Assembly: GCA_030446715.1 (NCBI GenBank)
Contig: JAUJMU010000003.1
Location: 579,630 to 643,629 of the forward strand
Reading direction: 5' to 3'
DNA: 64,000 bases
Origin: Cytophagales bacterium
GTDB taxonomy: Bacteria; Bacteroidota; Bacteroidia; Cytophagales; 172606-1
How positions within the stretch are numbered: the stretch's first letter is position 1; each line of letters opens with the position of its first letter. The notes beneath the pieces were generated by a model. It made no database searches and had not been told where the DNA came from. It saw only the letters and a program-made list of their open reading frames with translations. This document shows positions 35,773 to 46,896 of this stretch, piece after piece. Made by a program: the position numbers and the translations under genes.

Positions 35773-37208
35773 TTACTCCGCAATGGAAAACCCAAAATAC
35801 TCTTTTGCATTGTGATAACATATATTCTCTACCATTTTTCCCAGCCAGGCGCGGTCTTCGGGCAGTTCGCCGTTCCCGACGTCGTTGCCGAGCAGGTTGC
35901 AGAGAATGCGCCGGAAATATTCGTGCCGCGGGTACGACAGGAAGGACCGGGAGTCGGTGATCATGCCCACGAAGCGGCTGAGCAGGCCCATATTGGAAAG
36001 GGCGTTCATCTGCCGCTCCATGCCGTCTTTCTGGTCCAGAAACCACCAGCCGGAGCCAAACTGCATCTTACCCGGCACGCTGCCGTCGTTGTAATTGCCG
36101 GTCATGGTGGCGTACAGTTCATTGTCACGCGGATTGAGGTTGTACAGAATGGTTTTGGCCAGGCGGTTGCCGGAATCGAGCCGGTCGAAAAATTTCGACA
36201 TCGGGCGGGCCATTTCAAAATCCCCGATGCTGTCCCAACCCGTATCGGGACCAAGTTGCCGCAGCATCCGGGAATTGTTGTTGCGGATGGCACCGAGGTG
36301 ATACTGCTGCGTCCAGGCCTTTTCGTGGTCCATCAGGGCAAACTCCACCAGCATGGCTGATTTGAACTTCTGCACTTCTTCCCCTGACAAGGTTATGCCG
36401 GAGCGGACTTTATTAAAAATGTCTTTGATTTCGCTTTCGGTGTAATCCTCCGCGTACATCTGCTCCAGGCCGTGGTCCGACAGCCGGCAGCCCATTGAAG
36501 CAAAGAAGTCGTGGCGCTGGCGGAGGGCGGTCAGGTAGGCGGAGAAGTCGGCGATGTCCGTGCCCGACACCTGGGCCAGTTTATCCAGCCAGGCGTTGAA
36601 AACATGGGGGTCCTCCGGCATCATGCCCTTGTCGGGCCGGAACGTGGGCAGCACCAGTACTTCAAAACCACTGTCGCGGATTTCCTGATGAAACGCCAGC
36701 GTGTCGGTCGGGTCGTCGGTGGTGCAGACCACTTTCACGTTCATCTTCCGGAGCAGGCTCCGGACCGAATATTCCGGCCCCTGCAGCATGGCCGAAGCCT
36801 CGTCGTAGATTTCGCGGGCCGTCCCGCCGTTCAGTATTTTGTTGATTCCGAAGTACCGCCGCAGTTCCAGGTGGGTCCAGTGGTACAGCGGGTTGCGCAT
36901 CGTATAGGGCACGGTTTCGGCCCACTTCCCGAATTTGGCAAAGTCGTCGGCGTCGCCGGTGATGTATTTTTCGGGAATGCCGTTGGTGCGCATGGCCCGC
37001 CACTTGTAATGGTCGCCGTTCAGCCAGATCCGGGTCAGGTTGCTGAACTGCCGGTCTCCGGCAATCTGGTCGGGCGGCAGGTGGCAATGGTAGTCAATGA
37101 TGGGCATCCGGGCGGCGTGCTGGTGGTACAGGTACCGCGCCGTGTCAGTTTGCAGCAGGAATCTTCGGAAAGGAAGGATTTGCGGTTAGTGGCTATGTCG
37201 GTGATCAT
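35773..37208 (-). CDS. uxaC: Glucuronate/galacturonate isomerase (uronate isomerase), N-terminal frameshift
   Basis: Uronate isomerase of the amidohydrolase superfamily converts D-glucuronate to fructuronate and D-galacturonate to tagaturonate. The metal site HxH is in MPIIDYHCHLPPDQIA. The C-terminal part has SRFVGMITDSRSFLSYPRHEYFRRILCNLLG, typical of UxaC. The uninterrupted frame starts at 37107 (444 aa), which lacks the usual first ~30 residues. These are present in another frame from ATG 37208 (FLSED, then LLQTDTARYLYHQHAAR) if one A is restored at 37160-37161. The break is probably a homopolymer error. First gene of the operon. Confidence 0.88.
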
Positions 37209-37413
37209 GGTCGGGATCGGGATTTACAGGATTAAGGGATTGACAGGATTTACGGCGGCTATCTTTTCAGGAGGCCGGAGAAGCGGAAGGTGATTTCGGG
37301 TTAAACTGAATTTCATAGTTTCCATCGGTGAGTAGAAGCGTACTTGCGGAAAGCATATTCTTAATCGGGGAATTTCACTTGATGGATGCATCTGATGTTC
37401 CTTTTTAATTGAT

Positions 37414-38054
37414 TTAATTGATGTTTATTACCGCTTTATCCTCCTCACTCCCGCAATTTCGGGACACCTTCAGCATGAATTGCTTCTTTTCTTTCTCCCA
37501 CTCCCGTTTATTCACTCCCAGATTTTCACTACACAGGGATTTAAAGCCGTCCTTTTGCAATGAAAGCATTTCAAATTTGTCCGAACAATCGGGATACGGA
37601 AAATCCCAGATGCAGAGCACAGTGAGAGGCTGACCTGTTTCGGGAATAAGTATATATTCTGAGTTGACCCGATTTTTCACGGCTAATTCTGCTTTCTGAT
37701 CAATCCTGAATCCGGCTACATTTTTCATCACATATTCATCTTTGGTAGACAGGATTATTCTTACAATAGAATACAGATGGGGGTCTCCCGCCAGATCCCG
37801 CAGATTCTCCAGTATCGGGGTATCTTCCTTTGTATCAAAATTCAGATCTGCTATATGTTTTTCGATTTCGATGGTGTGGATTGTATCAATAGCCCGATAC
37901 TCCCGAAAGCTCCCCTGAGTAAAAGTTTTATACTTTTCAGAAGACTTTCCCGGAGTAGGGTATATTCCACAGGTGTTTTCTCCAGTATCTGTGAAATAGC
38001 ATGATACGTTTCCCAGCCGCCTTCAAAATCGATGTATAAGTTATGATACTTCAT
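37414..38054 (-). pseudogene. Hypothetical protein (~213 aa) with one frameshift
   Basis: Two frames join into one gene: MKYHNLYIDFEGGWETYHAI ... PVEYTLL, then (after a one-base shift near 37960) KSSEKYKTFTQGSFREYRAI, DTIHTIEIEKHIADLNFDTK, LAGDPHLYSIVRIILSTKDE, ending in AVININ. It is soluble and mixed alpha/beta. No family is recognised. The upstream 37209-37413 gap contains only short imperfect repeats (GGGATTTACAGGATTAAGGG type). Confidence 0.6.
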
Positions 38055-38121
38055 CCGCTAACGCTGCAAGTGCAAAGTTTCATTCCATGACGCACAACAA
38101 CCAAATACCCGTGACAAATTA

Positions 38122-38877
38122 CTACTTAATCATCAATTCCTCATAGGTCGGATATTGGGCCAGCAGGTCCTGTCCGCCGCAGGTGCCTTCGGTGGCAACC
38201 GGTAAGAACCGGGCAAACAGATCCTCGGAATACCAGTTCTTTTCGCGGGTGCGGCGCACGATTTCGCGGTGCCCGGCCTGCCGGTAGGCAAATTCTTCAA
38301 GGGCTTTGGCATTGCGCCAGAAGCTGACTGTAGCCTGCTGCACCACCGGCTTTTCCCCCACGCCTATCGAATACAGCAGTGCATCGGAGCTGTACAGCGA
38401 ACGGCTGGCCTGCGGCACGTGGCGCCAGAAGTCGGCCAGTGCACCCGTCCGGATGGTGGCCCGGGTCAGCACTGCGACGGGAAGATCGGGAAAATGGAGG
38501 TCGGGGTAAGGCTGAAAAGGAGAAGTACCGTCCCATTTGCCGTGGGTTCGCAGGGGCAGCAATTTGGCAGTCCAGATTTCGGATGCTTTCCGGCGGAAAG
38601 CTTCCATGGGTGCGGAGCCGAAAAAGGTATCCGCTGCCGCTTCGTTTTCCCAGACCGCCAGCAGGGCATACCGGCTAAAATCAGGCAGGAAGCTCAGAAA
38701 ATTCTTGCCGCTGCCCATCATCTTGCCGAATGAAAGACCCTGTACCCGCTGCAGTTGACGGGGGAAAAGGCCCATCTGAACCAAAGCCCAGAACCGGCTG
38801 GCCATCGGGTAGCTGAAGATGGAAAAGGTAACGACCTGCCCGGCGGGGCTGAAACGAACCAGGGAGCGGAATGCCAT
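38122..38877 (-). CDS. Spheroidene monooxygenase (CrtA)-like heme protein
   Basis: A 251-aa protein beginning FSPAGQVVTFSIFSYPMASR. It contains SFGKMMGSGKNFLSFLPDFSRYALLAVWENE (~50-82), VLTRATIRTGALADFWRHVP (~140-160) and a C-terminal REIVRRTREKNWYSEDLFARF. This is the pattern of the CrtA-like family, proteins annotated as spheroidene monooxygenase in many Bacteroidota that make modified carotenoids. No carotenoid gene is nearby, so the substrate is uncertain. The 38878-39149 gap holds no gene. Confidence 0.7.
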   Translation of the reverse strand: MAFRSLVRFSPAGQVVTFSIFSYPMASRFWALVQMGLFPRQLQRVQGLSFGKMMGSGKNFLSFLPDFSRYALLAVWENEAAADTFFGSAPMEAFRRKASEIWTAKLLPLRTHGKWDGTSPFQPYPDLHFPDLPVAVLTRATIRTGALADFWRHVPQASRSLYSSDALLYSIGVGEKPVVQQATVSFWRNAKALEEFAYRQAGHREIVRRTREKNWYSEDLFARFLPVATEGTCGGQDLLAQYPTYEELMIK

Positions 38878-39149
38878 GCTGAACTTTGGGGAGAAGATGC
38901 GTAAACGGGATGGCCTGACGCTTTTTACGCACCGGTGGCCGTTTTGATAACGCGGATCGGTACCACAAAGTTTTTACCTCAGCCTGCATAACAGAGAAGC
39001 TTGTCGTTCAGGACACCCGGATAGCGGAATGCCCTTACTAAACAAGCTCCATTTCTTGAATGAGAGGTCACAATTGAAAATTGTAAACGGATCTGACGCA
39101 CCCGGCTACCGTGTCCGGAAATGACCCTGTCCGCCCAATTTCAATTTTC

Positions 39150-39694
39150 AAATTGATACGCTCTCCATGGCAGGCATGAACTGGCGCATGTCGAGCTGCA
39201 GATTCAGGCCCTGTATGATGCCCATGCCCAACCGGACATCGGCCCGGAAGAAGTGGCAGAGCTGGCGCATGACGATCTCGTCCCGCTTCGGTCCGGAGAT
39301 GCCTTTCATGGCTCCCACAATGTTGTTGATGGTGTTCTGCTGGTCCTGGGGCGACATGATCCGGAACAGATTGCCGGGCTGAGTATAGTTGGTCGTTGTC
39401 ACCTTCCCCATTCCGGTCGTACCGTTCGCACTGCCCGAACACGGCCATCGGCGGCTCGCCTGCGGTTTTGTCTGGTTCCGGTCCGCCGAAGCTGTTGGGG
39501 TAATTTGATAAAGGAGAAAGTATGACTGCCAAAGCCATCCATGTGGCGATACCCGTAAGGCGTACCGCGGTCGGAGAACAGGATCACCACCTGGTGCAGG
39601 CTTTCGGGGTTCAGTGACCAGTAGTCCCACATCCTGGCCGGGCTCTTGCAGTTGGTCTTCGGGTCACGCTTCTGGGTGTGGATAGCCGCTATTC
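39150..39694 (-). pseudogene. Catalase remnant with internal deletion
   Basis: Two catalase segments are joined. The first reads [60 protein letters not shown]. The second is [20 protein letters not shown] ... YTQPGNLFRIMSPQDQQNTI, NNIVGAMKGISGPKRDEIVM, RQLCHFFRADVRLGMG. About 150 residues normally between them, including the heme-ligand tyrosine region, are gone, and the N-terminus is missing. At least two further frameshifts occur. It starts at an AT-rich TTTGATA-type repeat (39690-39735). It is non-functional. Confidence 0.75.
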
Positions 39695-39783
39695 CTGATT
39701 TGATATTTGATATCTGCTATTTGTTATTTGATAACCTCCCGGCGTGCTTTCCGTAAACCTGAATGAACCATTCAGTTAAAGTT

Positions 39784-40005
39784 ATGGCAGAGACAAAGCA
39801 TGGAAAACCTTCCGGAGAAGGACAACCTAAAGGAACGGGCAACCTGCCGGTGAATCACATTGACAACCTGGAAGAGAGAGACCGCATTGCGGATACCTAC
39901 ACCGACGGACCCGACCAGCCGGCCGCTAACGTACCGGTGAGGCACCCGAACCGGAACGTAAATAAAGATCAGCTCGACCAGGACTCCTACGGTGGAGGCC
40001 ATTGA
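39784..40005 (+). CDS. Small hydrophilic hypothetical protein (73 aa)
   Basis: ATG at 39784 (an earlier in-frame ATG is at 39763) starts MAETKHGKPSGEGQPKGTGN. The protein is polar, rich in Asp, Asn, Pro and Gly, without hydrophobic core or signal. It is probably intrinsically disordered. A strong hairpin terminator follows, which supports it being a real transcript. No family is recognised. Confidence 0.5.
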   Translation: MAETKHGKPSGEGQPKGTGNLPVNHIDNLEERDRIADTYTDGPDQPAANVPVRHPNRNVNKDQLDQDSYGGGH

Positions 40006-40073
40006 TAGAAACCCGGGAAACTGAGCAGAGAACACGGGAGTTTACAGCATGGTAAACTGTTCACAGAACTAAG

Positions 40074-40104
40074 CCCGCAAGGTGTTGAAAACCTTGCGGG
40101 TTTT
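40074..40104. terminator. Bidirectional hairpin terminator
   Basis: CCCGCAAGGT / ACCTTGCGGG, a perfect 10-bp stem with a 7-nt loop followed by TTTT. It lies between the convergent genes ending at 40005 (+) and 40168 (-). Confidence 0.85.
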
Positions 40105-40167
40105 ATATGACCGGCAACGGCAATTGAGGTACCTCCAAAGTTATCACCCCTTGAACCCCAAAACTTT

Positions 40168-41073
40168 TTACACCCCTACTCTCTTTATCTTCGCCTGCGG
40201 CAGCCAGTTGCGCAGGTTAGCCACTACCACCGAAAGCAGAATCAACCCGTAGGCAATCCACTGAGAGTAGGTAGCCTTTTCGCCGTAGTAGCCGAAAGCA
40301 AGGGCAAAGTTGATGATCGGATTGATGTACATCAGCGCACCCAGCGTACTGGCCGGCAGGCCTTTCAGGGCAAAAGCATTGAGAAACAACGGCAGCACCG
40401 TAAACACCGAACTCAGCACGAGGATCATCGCGAAGAAGTGCCCCTCCTGCGGCACCGGACCCCGGAAAGCCGTACCTGGCACCGACAGGCAGATCAGGGC
40501 CAGCAGCACCTGCATCGCCAGCAGCACGATGCGGTCGTATTCGCGCAGAATCCGTTGCGTGATCAGGTACAGGGCGTAGCTGGTGGCGATAAACAGCGAA
40601 AACAGCAGATTGGTCAGAGAGTCAACGCCGATCAGGGCGCAGGCCGCCGCACTGATGATCAGCGCGGCCCACTGCGTGAGGTGCAGTTTCTCTTTGAGGA
40701 GCACGAACCCGAGCAGCGTAGTGATGATGGGGCACAGCAGGTAGGAAAATGAACCCGTCTGCACGCTGATGTGGTTGATCACGTAAATAAAGGTCAGCCA
40801 GTTGACCGTCAGAAAAACACTGCCGGCAAGGGCGTTGCGCAGAAACTTCCGCTTCTCCGGCGGCGCGGCGTGACGGTACTGGTCAAGCGTACGCAGCAGC
40901 GAACTGCGGCGGAATACGCCGATGATAATGGCAAGGCAGAGCAGGGCAAAGGCAACCCGGTAGTACAGAATCTGATTGCTTTCGTACCCGTGCAGCTCCC
41001 GGATCGGCAATGAGATAAATCCAAAAACGATGAAAGTGGCAAATGCCGACAGATAATGCGGGTTCGTTTTCAT
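40168..41073 (-). CDS. EamA/DMT-family transporter
   Basis: A 301-aa inner-membrane protein with about ten hydrophobic helices and the two-fold EamA repeat (first half LSAFATFIVFGFISLPIREL..., second half ISAAACALIGVDSLTNLLFS...). It contains RarD-like phrases: LAGSVFLTVNWLTFIYVINH, LGFVLLKEKLHLTQW (helix with E-K-L) and YINPIINFALAFGYYGE. These proteins export metabolites or drugs. The substrate is unknown. The ATG directly abuts the stop of the upstream sensor kinase gene, suggesting cotranscription. Confidence 0.85.
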   Translation of the reverse strand: MKTNPHYLSAFATFIVFGFISLPIRELHGYESNQILYYRVAFALLCLAIIIGVFRRSSLLRTLDQYRHAAPPEKRKFLRNALAGSVFLTVNWLTFIYVINHISVQTGSFSYLLCPIITTLLGFVLLKEKLHLTQWAALIISAAACALIGVDSLTNLLFSLFIATSYALYLITQRILREYDRIVLLAMQVLLALICLSVPGTAFRGPVPQEGHFFAMILVLSSVFTVLPLFLNAFALKGLPASTLGALMYINPIINFALAFGYYGEKATYSQWIAYGLILLSVVVANLRNWLPQAKIKRVGV

Positions 41074-44000
41074 TTATTCCTGTATATCCACGGGAAAATA
41101 CACATTGAATGACGTGCCCACCCCTTCGGTGCTTTCGGCCTCAATCATGCCGCCGGCATTTTCAATGATTCTCTTCACAATGTACAATCCCACGCCTGAC
41201 CCTTCCACGTGGTCGTGAAAACGTTTGAACATCGTATATAGCTTCTCCTGCTGGGCTGCTGAAATGCCCAGACCGTTGTCCTGCACCCGGAGAATCGCAA
41301 AGCCATCCCCCCGGGTGGTACTGATCCGGACCACTGGCGTCCGGTCGGGTGAGCGGTACTTGATGGCGTTGGAAATCAGATTGTAGAGAATGCTTTGCAG
41401 GTTTTTTTGGGAAAAATGAATCTGCGGCACTTCCCGGAAATCGGCCTCTATCCGGGCACCGCTGCTCTCGATCATGTCGCGGATACTGGTCTGAATGTCA
41501 GCAAGCAGCGTCTGCAGGTTGATGGTGGTTTCATCTTCACTTACATTTTTCTGGATACGGGAAATATCGGTCAGGGTCTGAATGGTTTTCTTGAAGGTTT
41601 CGATGGTGCCGGTGATCAGTTCCATGATGTACCCGATCCGTCCCTGTTCCGGCTGCACTTCCCGGTGCAGCTTCCTGACCAGGCCTTCCAGATTGATGAT
41701 CGGGGCCTTGAGGTCGTGGGAGGCAGTGTAGACAAAATTGTCGAGGTCATTGTTGATGCGCACCAGGTTATTGTTGGTCTGCTCCAGCTCCTCCTGCACC
41801 TGTTTGAGGCTGGTGAGGTCCACCAGCGACCCCAGCATCCGGCTGGGCATCCCGTATTCGTTCTGGAGCACGTATCCGCGGCCAAACACGTAGGCATACC
41901 CGCCGTCCACGCGCCGGAACCGGAATTCGTCGGCCCACTGCGTTTCGCCGGTATCAATGATGCGGTGCAGGTTGTTCATCACCCGCCCCTGGTCTTCGGG
42001 ATGGAGGCGGCTGTACCACGAATCAATGCCTTTTTCCATTTCTTCGGGCTGCTGACCAAACATCACCTTGTAGCCTTCGTTCCACCAGAGTTGGTTGGTG
42101 ACCAGGTTCCAGTCCCAGACGGCGTCGTTGGTGGCCAGCGAAAGCAGCCGGAACCGTTCTTCACTTACTGACAGGGCCGCAGTACGTTCGGCTACCCGGG
42201 CTTCCAGCTCATTGTTGAGGCGACGCAGCTTTTCTTCGGCCCGCTTCAGGTCCTGGTAAGCCTTGATGATCTTTTCCTGGTTCTGCCGCTTCTCGCTGAT
42301 GTCGCTGAAGGTCACGGCAATGCCATCTTCCATGCGGACAGCCACAGTTTCAAACCAGCCTTTCACGCCTTCGTGTTCGTAGTAATGTTCGTGGTGCAGT
42401 GGTTTACCGGTTTCGGCCACTTTCACGTATCTGTCAAAGAGCCCTTCCCTGCCGTTGCCCGGCATTACTTCCAGCAGCCGCCTGCCCTGAAGTTCTTCCC
42501 TTGGCCGGCCTACCATGCGGGCAGCAGCATCGTTGATCATGATCCACTGGAAGTCAACCACTTCACCCTGCCGGCTTCGTATGTTCCGGAAAGCCATGAT
42601 GCCGCTCAGGGAACTGTTGAGCACGCCGTCCAGCAGGTTATTCAGCTGCCTGAGGGCCGTAATGTTCACAAACGACACCACGGCGCCGTCAAGGGAATGG
42701 TCCAGCCGGATGTAGGGCTGGATGCGTACCAGATAATGTTTGCCGTCGGCTTCCTGTATTTCGGTCTCCCGGCTTTCTCCGGTTTCGGCCACGTACCGGA
42801 TGTCCGCCACCAGATTTTTGTAGCGGGTTCTGAACGAAAAATGACTGATCGGCCGTCCGATGTCGGCGTCAATCAGGTTGATCAGCCCCAGCACGGAAGG
42901 TGTGTATTTGCGGATGATCAGGTCCCTGTCAATCACAATCTGCCCGATGTCGGTGCTGCGGAAGTAGTTGTTGAGGTTGTCGTTCAGTTCGATCAGTTCC
43001 CGGATCTTGAGCTGATGCTCCGCGTTGACGGTGTGCAGTTCCTCGTTCAGGGACTGAAGTTCTTCGTTGGTGCTCTGCAACTCCTCGTTGGAAGAGATCA
43101 GCTCCTCGTTGCTCGACTGGAGTTCTTCATTGGCCGTTTCCAGTTCCTCTACCGCGGAGTGCAGGTTCTCCTTGGTTTCCTTCAGTTCCCTTTCCAGCTC
43201 CTCCATCATTTCCGACCCGAATGGAGGCGAGAAATGAAGTCCGGCCTCCGTAATGGCTTTCCGGCTGGTTTTTTTCTTCGCCGAGCAGCACAAACAGGAA
43301 CCGCTGCCCCTGGTCGGTATCGTTCAGGTAAGGCTTCACCACCACCCTGATTACCCTGATTTTGTTCCGGTACTGCACCTTTACGCGGTTGGTAGTTACC
43401 TTGGCGTTGATTTTGATGGCCTTCCGGACGGCCACGCCAATGGCAACCGACAGCGGATCGGGTACCATCTTGAGCAGGCTGAAATCAAGCCGCTTTTCGG
43501 GCAGGCGCATGTACTGGTCGTAGTTGCCCACCGCGTGGATACCTCCAGCGTCTCATTGACGAATATTCCTGCGTAGCCGAACTCTTCAGAAACAACTTCA
43601 CTGAAAATGTCATAGATCCTGCCGTTGAGGGTCTGGCGCGGATTGCGGGGCGGCGGTGTGGAAACGGTCCGGCCGGCGGCCGGGTACTTCGGCAGCGCGT
43701 ACATATCCGACATCAGCTGGCGCGACGGCTGAATACTGCGGTAGATTTTCCACTTCTTGCTTACTTCACTCAGCGCCCAGGACAGATCACCGGGGTTTTC
43801 GCTGGTACCCAGAAACAGGTAACCATTCGCATTGAGGGAAAAATGCAGAATAGCGAATATCTTTTTTTGCAACCCGTGGTTCATGTAGATGAGCATATTG
43901 CGGCAGCTCACCATGTCCATCTTGCTGTAAGGTGGGTCTTTGATGATGTTGTGCTGGGCGAATATGACCATTTTCCGCAGGTGCTGGCTCACCAGGTAGC

Positions 44001-45201
44001 CGTTTGCCTGGCGCGTGAAATAGTTGCTGAGCTGTCCGGGAGAAACATCCTTTTCGATCTGCTGGCTGTAAAAACCGCGGGAGGCTACCTCAATGGCATC
44101 GCGGTCCACGTCGCTGGCAAATATTTTCACATTCAGGTCCTTGCCGGTCCTTTCAAGGTACTCCGCTACCAGAATTGCCATCGAATAGGCTTCTTCGCCG
44201 GTGCTGCAACCGGCCACCCAGAACTTCAGCTGATCGCCGGGCAGTTTGTTCCCGGTGATGTCCGGAATTATTTTATTTTCCAGAATGTCGAAGGCTTCCC
44301 GGTCGCGGAAAAATTTGGTGACCCCGATCAGAAATTCCTTGCTGAGCAGGTCCAGCTCCACCGGATTGTCCTGCAGGTAGTGCAGGTAGCGGTCCAGGCG
44401 GAGTATATGGTGGCCGGCCATCCGGCGCAGAATCCGGCGCAGGATGGTGTGCCGTTTGTAAGACGAGAAATCGTGAATGGTCGCCTGCCGGACCATTTCC
44501 AGAATTTCGGTGACGATCTTTTCTTCTTCGTCCGTCGTCAGACTGGTCAGGGAGTTTTCAGTGGCCCCGTGGCGGATGTAATTGAAAATTTCTTCGGCCA
44601 TCAGTTCGGGCGGCAGCACAAAATCGGCGAACCCGGAGTGAATGGCGCTGTTGGGCATGCCGTCAAAACGGGCCGTAGCCGGGTCCTGCACGATGACCAT
44701 GCCATCCGCTTTTTTAATGGACTCAATTCCCCTGGTACCATCCGAGCCGGTGCCGGACAGGATGATGCCTATGGCGCAGCTGCCCTGGTCCTGGGCCAGC
44801 GAATGAAAAAACACGTCGATGGCATTGTTGGGTACGGCCGGCACATTCTTCTCAGTCAGGCGCAGCCGTTTGCTGCGGAGGGTGATGTGTTTTTTATTCG
44901 GGATCACGTACACGCAGTCGGGCATCAGCAGCATCCCGTCTTCGACTTCACTGACCTTCATCCGGGTGTGCTTGGTGAGCAGTTCGGCCATCAGGCTTTT
45001 GTAATCCGGCGAGAGGTGCTGGATAATCACAAAAGAAAAACTGGTATCCGGGGGCATGTTGTCGAAAAGTTCATGAATGGCCTCCAGACCACCCGCCGAT
45101 GCACCGATTCCGATGATGTAATGCCCTCCGTAATTGCTGGTGGCCGTGTTATTCTTTTTTATGCCCGTGGCAGGTGCCGGCACATCTGCATCCATGCTCA
45201 T
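41074..45201 (-). pseudogene. CheB-CheR-PAS hybrid sensor histidine kinase, two frameshifts
   Basis: One large chemosensory-type regulator (about 1375 aa if intact). CheB methylesterase (residues ~30-215): IIGIGASAGGLEAI, IQHLSPDYKSLMAELL, LSGTGSDGTRGI. CheR methyltransferase (~225-490): YKRHTILRRILRRM, VAGCSTGEEAYSMAILVAEY, MVSCRNMLIYM. A long coiled coil of N/S-EEL repeats follows, then three PAS/PAC domains. The HisKA phosphoacceptor is in YTASHDLKAPI, and the HATPase shows NLISNAIKYRS, VQDNGLGI, GVGLYIVKRIIE. Frame breaks lie at 43540 (probably one missing base) and in a T7 run at 43269-43275. Homopolymer position suggests sequencing error. It lies in the phytochrome cluster. Confidence 0.85.
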
Positions 45202-45227
45202 TCTTTGTATAAACAGGTAATTAAGTA

Positions 45228-45269
45228 GTTATTGGTTATTGGTTATTGGTTATTGGTTATTGGTTATTC
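45228..45269. repeat. Heptamer tandem repeat (GTTATTG)5-6
   Basis: Five exact GTTATTG units plus GTTATTC in the short gap between the phytochrome gene and the sensor kinase gene. The unit resembles those at 34094-34121 and, degenerate, at 3465-3483. Confidence 0.85.
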
Positions 45270-45342
45270 GGCATTCCTTGTTCAATATCCGATATTTTGT
45301 TGTCTGTTAACAAAAGGCATTCAGGGAAAAGTAATTCGTAAT

Positions 45343-46896
45343 TCATTCTCTTTCATTCAGCAGCCGCTCCAGCACCAGCGTCCTGAGCGATTCGGCCGCC
45401 TCCAGCACCTCCGGCTGCCAGGGCTCGGAGTGGAGTCTTACCGTTTCCTGCCAGATGGCAAACGAATTGCGGGGATGGTAACTCCGCCCGTCGGCCTCAA
45501 ACCGGATCGCCTCGTTGGGATTACCGCCCCAATCCACCGTCTGGATTACCTCCGGCCGGAACCCCAGCAGGTACACCCCCCGCCGGGGCTCAAGGGGAAT
45601 TGCCAGCAGGCCGCTCCCCCGTTCGGGATACAGTTCGCTTTCGGTAAAGATCATCGGCATCTGGTTACTCGCAAAGATGGCAAAACCTTGCCCGGAAAGC
45701 TGCAGCCAGTGCACCAGATTCTGAATCTGGCTCACCGACGGCGTAATCCCGGTGGTCTGCACATTGCTTTCCCAGACAATAGCTGCCCCCCTGATATCAA
45801 ACAGTTCCAGCAGTGCGTCGCCGTGGTCCATCAGGCCGGCAACAAAATTGGTCTGACCAAACATATCCCTTACGAGCCGGGCCTGAATATCCTGCAGACG
45901 TGACTTAAAGAGCAGGCTCTTTTCGCGTTCTTTGGCCATGATCTGGCCCGCCAGAATACCGGCCAGCAGCTCAAAGGAGGAACGCATGGCAAAATCGGGG
46001 TGCCTCGGCGTCTTGTGGTGGCAGGAGATCAGTCCCCAGAGCCGGTTATCAATGATGATGGGCGTGGACATGGATGCCATCACCTGCATGTTGCGCAGAT
46101 ACTCCACGTGGACGTTGGGCACGCCCCGCAAGGTACTCTCCGAGAGGTCAGTAAAAGCCCTTGTGATCGGATTGACCACGGGCCTGAGCCGCACCGGCGT
46201 AAATTCCCGGTCGGGTATGAGGCGGTACGGATTGCGGTAGTACAGTTCACGGGTTTGCCTGGGGACGTCAGACGCCGGAAACCGCAGTCCGAGGTAGGGC
46301 TCCAGGTCTTCTTCACGGGCTTCGGCCAGCACGGTGCCGTTCCAGAGGTCATCAAAGCGGTAGATCATCACCCGGTCGAAGCCGGAAAGCTGCCGGATCT
46401 CGAGGGCGGCAATCCGGCAGATAGATTCCACATCGGAAGCTTCCTTCAGGGCCGCTGTTATATACTTTACTTCCTGGTAGGCAGTCATAAAAGATTCTTC
46501 GGCCACCCCAACCACTTCTTCCAGCTCCAGCAGCACGTAGTTGCTTTTAGGGTGTACGGAGGCCACGTACCTGACATCCCCGCGGGGGGTGTTTAAGGTG
46601 ATGTCCATCGGAATGCGGTCCCGGATTCCCCAGCGGTCTATCTTTTTACGCAATTCAGTGGCCTGGCTTTCCGGCATAAAATCGGAAATGTTGCTGTTGA
46701 GCATCTGCCCGGGCAGGATGCCGGCTTTTTCCCCGATGTTTTCGCTGATCTGAGCTACCTGCAGGGTTTCCTTGTTGAGTACAAGCAGCACCCCGTGGGG
46801 CTGGATAAGGTTGATCAGGTGTAAGGGAATGCTTCCGCAGAATTCGGAATCGTACTGATGAATAAGGGTATGTTTTACTTCCGGGTTTGCATCCAT
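45343..46896 (-). CDS. Bacteriophytochrome photosensory module without output domain
   Basis: A 517-aa protein with PAS-GAF-PHY architecture. The chromophore cysteine C20 is in SEFCGSIPLHLINLIQPHG; the C-to-QPHG spacing equals that of biliverdin-binding bacteriophytochromes. GAF hallmarks are RFPASDVPRQTRELY (PASDIP-like) and LISCHHKTPRHPDF. The PHY tongue motif is YHPRNSFAIWQETV (PRxSF-x-x-W). The protein ends ~30 residues after the tongue, so the usual histidine kinase is missing. It should be a red/far-red sensor that binds biliverdin made by the overlapping upstream bphO gene. Output through neighbouring proteins is inference. Confidence 0.9.
   Translation of the reverse strand: MDANPEVKHTLIHQYDSEFCGSIPLHLINLIQPHGVLLVLNKETLQVAQISENIGEKAGILPGQMLNSNISDFMPESQATELRKKIDRWGIRDRIPMDITLNTPRGDVRYVASVHPKSNYVLLELEEVVGVAEESFMTAYQEVKYITAALKEASDVESICRIAALEIRQLSGFDRVMIYRFDDLWNGTVLAEAREEDLEPYLGLRFPASDVPRQTRELYYRNPYRLIPDREFTPVRLRPVVNPITRAFTDLSESTLRGVPNVHVEYLRNMQVMASMSTPIIIDNRLWGLISCHHKTPRHPDFAMRSSFELLAGILAGQIMAKEREKSLLFKSRLQDIQARLVRDMFGQTNFVAGLMDHGDALLELFDIRGAAIVWESNVQTTGITPSVSQIQNLVHWLQLSGQGFAIFASNQMPMIFTESELYPERGSGLLAIPLEPRRGVYLLGFRPEVIQTVDWGGNPNEAIRFEADGRSYHPRNSFAIWQETVRLHSEPWQPEVLEAAESLRTLVLERLLNERE

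Noticed and set aside
43269-43545. Programmed frameshifting in the CheB-CheR-PAS kinase gene
   Set aside because: There are two separate shifts, one without a slippery motif, and the family is normally one continuous frame; base-call error is simpler.
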